A stretch of DNA of 64,000 nt from positions 3,942,274 to 4,006,273 of the forward strand of contig NC_066593.1 of the NCBI RefSeq assembly GCF_905475345.1, read 5' to 3'. The notes beneath the pieces are model-generated. The model did no database searches. It saw nothing but the letters and a program-made list of their open reading frames with translations, and was not told the origin of the DNA. Shown one piece after another: positions 62,416 to 64,000 of the stretch. A program made the position numbers and the translations under genes. The DNA is from Vespula vulgaris (taxonomy: Eukaryota > Arthropoda > Insecta > Hymenoptera > Vespidae). Numbering within the stretch: the first letter of the stretch is position 1; every line of letters starts with the position of its first letter.

Positions 62416-62743
62416 ACAACAACAACAACAGCAGCAGCAACAACAACAACAACAACAACAACAGCCACAATCGCAGCAGCAACATCATCAACAACAACCA
62501 CAATCGCAGCAACATCAGGCACAGTATCCTGCCACCACGACCCAATATCAGGCAGCTGCTGCCGCAGCAGCAGCAGCAGCGGCCGCTACAGCGAGCAGCA
62601 TAGGATACGCGCACTCTCATCCAGGCCATGGCCACGGGGAAGCGGGCTCCGAGGTATGGCAAGGAGTGCAACACCACCATCACTACCAGTACTATCCCTA
62701 CCACCATCACCACCCCGCACCACCAAGGCACACGCCCCAGTGA
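61585..62743 (+). CDS. ss: ss exon: transactivation tail with polyQ and polyA; possible short-isoform end
   Basis: The first base completes Arg; the frame starts at 61586 with YLTAATENLFQYRPLGSYYP. GFIDVSLPTYETHQL follows, then a Ser/Pro/Thr-rich segment. There is a pure 46-residue Gln run (62327-62464, mixed CAA/CAG), more Q/H sequence, a 12-residue Ala run (62552-62587) and a His/Tyr-rich end (HHHHYQYYPYHHHH). The frame reads ...RHTPQ then TGA at 62741-62743. A GTGAGT donor starts at 62740, one base before the TGA, so splicing removes the stop and retention ends the protein. Q/H-rich tails are usual for AhR-class activation domains; this Gln run is long. Confidence 0.92.
62327..62464 (+). 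repeat. ss: in-frame polyglutamine tract, 46 codons
   Basis: 138 nt of uninterrupted CAA/CAG codons in the ss frame. The codons are mixed, with blocks of CAG (62347-62363, 62396-62410) and CAA (62411-62429), so the DNA is not a pure CAG repeat and should be less prone to slippage. The long antisense ORFs opposite it (polyLeu, polyVal/Ala) are shadows. Confidence 0.97.
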
Positions 62744-63353
62744 GTGTCACCGCTACCTCACAACTTTTATTATGACTTTCACTGTTCTTTTAGACGAACT
62801 AATCTTTACGTACTATCATACTTGAAAAAAAAAAAAATAAAAACCATACGATACGGGAGATCGCTATAATATTAACAAACGAGTATACAGTGAAATAAGT
62901 CGTACGGTGAGCGAGATTTAAAGTTCCCTAACACGAACGAATTCCGTTTCGTGATATTGTATAGATCTCTCTCGCTCGCTAGCTCTTTTTATTTCTTTCT
63001 TTTTATCTTTCTCTCCCTCCCATTCTTTGCGCACAACGAAGTCGAGTTCAAAAAGAATTTCGCAGTCGTATCGTGTAGATCATAAAGTCATCGCATGGAA
63101 ACTAATATAAATAATATAAAAACGAATAGACATATGTACCATACAAATTCCTTATTTTCTAATGATTCTAATCTCTGAAAGACTTTGGAGCTTGATAATA
63201 AAGGAAAAGGTATATTTATTGATCGAATATCGGTTGGGTCATATGTCGAAGTAATCGTGACTGAGCCCCACATTTTGATTGCACGTTACTGATACGGATA
63301 GGCATGCTGAAGATGTCGTAAGGTAACCAATAGGGATATACTTTTGGTTACAG
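62740..63353 (+). other. ss: ss intron 8 or, if retained, alternative 3' UTR
   Basis: Bounded by CCCCA|GTGAGTG and TTTTGGTTACAG. Contains AATAAA at 62835-62840, about 95 bases after the in-frame TGA, and another at 63197-63202. That arrangement would allow a transcript that fails to splice here to be polyadenylated, giving a short C-terminus. CT-rich at 62990-63025. Otherwise featureless. Confidence 0.7.
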
Positions 63354-63623
63354 CACACCACCGTCAGGTGCGGCAGCGGGGACTGCGGTGGGAATAGGCA
63401 TGGGCATGGGCATGGGCATGGGCATGTCTCTAGGCTCGGACAGCACCACCAACAACAGCAACGTATTGTATCATCCTCCGCACCACCACCACCACCACCA
63501 TCACGTAGTGGGCTCATCGACGGCGGCAACGGTGGGCTCAACTGTACCACAGATTCCAAACCGGACGCCGGGAGTCCTTTGCTGTCCATCTCTGAGGTGA
63601 CCAACACCCTGCTCAACCAATAG
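63354..63623 (+). CDS. ss: ss 3' exon, C-terminus with two competing open frames
   Basis: Acceptor GGTTACAG ends at 63353. Joined to the donor at 62740, the frame reads Gly/Met repeats (GGCATG units, 63397-63426), then STTNNSNVLYHPP, a His run, VVGSSTAATVGSTVPQIP, and stops at 63598-63600. The frame whose codons start at 63354 is also open and ends DSKPDAGSPLLSISEVTNTL-LNQ with TAG at 63621-63623. That end looks like a conserved Spineless C-terminus (my recollection, not checked). It would be read if splicing used CAG ending at 63367 or 63376, or a phase-0 donor GAG|GTATGG at 62654. The exon is well supported; the frame is not settled. Confidence 0.75.
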   Translation, partial: HTTVRCGSGDCGGNRHGHGHGHGHVSRLGQHHQQQQRIVSSSAPPPPPPSRSGLIDGGNGGLNCTTDSKPDAGSPLLSISEVTNTLLNQ

Positions 63624-64000
63624 CCCCATCACCGCCACAACGTCCCTTTATCTCAGTGATCATGGTAAGAAGTTTTATAGATCGTTTTGCTTACTTATGA
63701 ACTTATTCATATAATAATAATAATAATAATAAGATAGGTATTCCCTTTTAAAAAGAAAAAAAAAGAACACGCACACACGCACACGATTTTATCTAAACTT
63801 TTCAGGTATCTCAATGGAGATGTCCTCACCGAGACGGATTACAAATCACGTGACTGTATCATACAGATAATGCCGGTTAAACTATTAACTTTTAAGAATA
63901 TTCATATGGTATTGTAATATATACTCATTACGTGGTTTAATATCTCTTTCATTATATATTAATTTATCCGTAATATCGATAAGTTATAAGGACAAGCATC
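63624..64000 (+). other. ss: ss 3' region: possible 3' UTR with an intron
   Basis: After the stops, ATG|GTAAGA (donor at 63665) and TTTTCAG (acceptor end 63805) could bound a 141-bp intron holding (AAT)n at 63710-63731. The following sequence is AT-rich with no clear coding continuation and the window ends before any certain polyadenylation site. Confidence 0.4.

Larger units (their letters stand above)
466..63623 (+). other. ss: spineless / aryl hydrocarbon receptor homologue, gene span (5' partial)
   Basis: Nine + strand exons join in one frame into a bHLH-PAS protein of the AhR/Spineless class. From the first base in the window to the first possible stop (62741-62743) they give about 890 residues; the N-terminal exon(s) and start codon are not in the window. 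Junction phases agree at every step: split codons are completed at 656/39330, 60713/60808, 60949/61024 and 61491/61585, and the other internal junctions are phase 0. Known for the family: nuclear transcription factor, partner Tango/ARNT, target core GCGTG; fly Spineless acts in antenna, tarsus, bristle and R7 photoreceptor fate. The Spineless assignment, rather than vertebrate AhR, rests on the post-PAS segment and the Q/H-rich tail. Introns are 38.7, 8.2, 9.6, 2.8, 0.09, 0.07, 0.09 and 0.6 kb. Confidence 0.93.

Noticed and set aside
61955..62731. 258-residue antisense ORF opposite the ss tail, rich in Leu
   Set aside because: It is the complement of the CAA/CAG tract in a proven coding exon; no domain or independent signal.
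1..64000. Telomere-type TTAGG repeats, CRISPR arrays, integrated viral genes or toxin genes
   Set aside because: Looked for and none seen.

Overview
The window is one large piece of an animal, almost certainly insect, gene. Nine exons on the + strand spell out a bHLH-PAS transcription factor of the aryl hydrocarbon receptor class, the orthologue of Drosophila spineless (ss). The bHLH, PAS-A, PAS-B and post-PAS segments match that family over their whole length. All internal exon junctions are GT-AG and keep one reading frame. Large microsatellite-rich introns and a Q/H-rich tail fit an insect, perhaps a hymenopteran; the species is inference only. The 5' exon(s) with the start codon lie upstream of base 1.

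Layout: 1-465 is the tail of an upstream intron. The bHLH exon is at 466-656. A 38.7 kb intron (657-39329) follows, filled with simple repeats and a few more complex islands. PAS-A is built from exons at 39330-39448, 47687-47776 and 57419-57628. PAS-B is built from 60419-60713 and 60808-60949. The post-PAS and transactivation region is 61024-61491 and 61585-62743, with a 46-residue polyglutamine run and a 12-residue polyalanine run. A further 3' exon (from 63354) has two overlapping open frames, so the C-terminus is uncertain. Introns are very long across the 5' part and only 74-94 bp between the PAS-B and tail exons.

The only other genes I can support are two identical initiator tRNA-Met genes on the minus strand (56408-56479 and 57069-57140), 661 bp apart inside the intron between the second and third PAS-A exons. 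I see no second protein-coding gene, no intact transposon and no CRISPR array.

The introns also hold structure that annotation would not name. The 12-bp palindrome GTAAGTACTTAC occurs five times exactly and once with one mismatch. The palindrome GCGTGTACACGC, two facing AhR-type GCGTG cores, occurs twice. There is a diverged ~0.2 kb tandem duplication near 58 kb, with a small insertion-like segment in one copy only. A 100-bp AGGTG pentamer array lies near 52.5 kb. A 59-codon ATG-initiated ORF sits in a GC-richer island at 3.2-3.4 kb. In function, Spineless heterodimerises with Tango (ARNT) and binds GCGTG elements; in flies it specifies distal antenna, tarsus and photoreceptor subtypes. The large introns are where its regulatory DNA would be expected.
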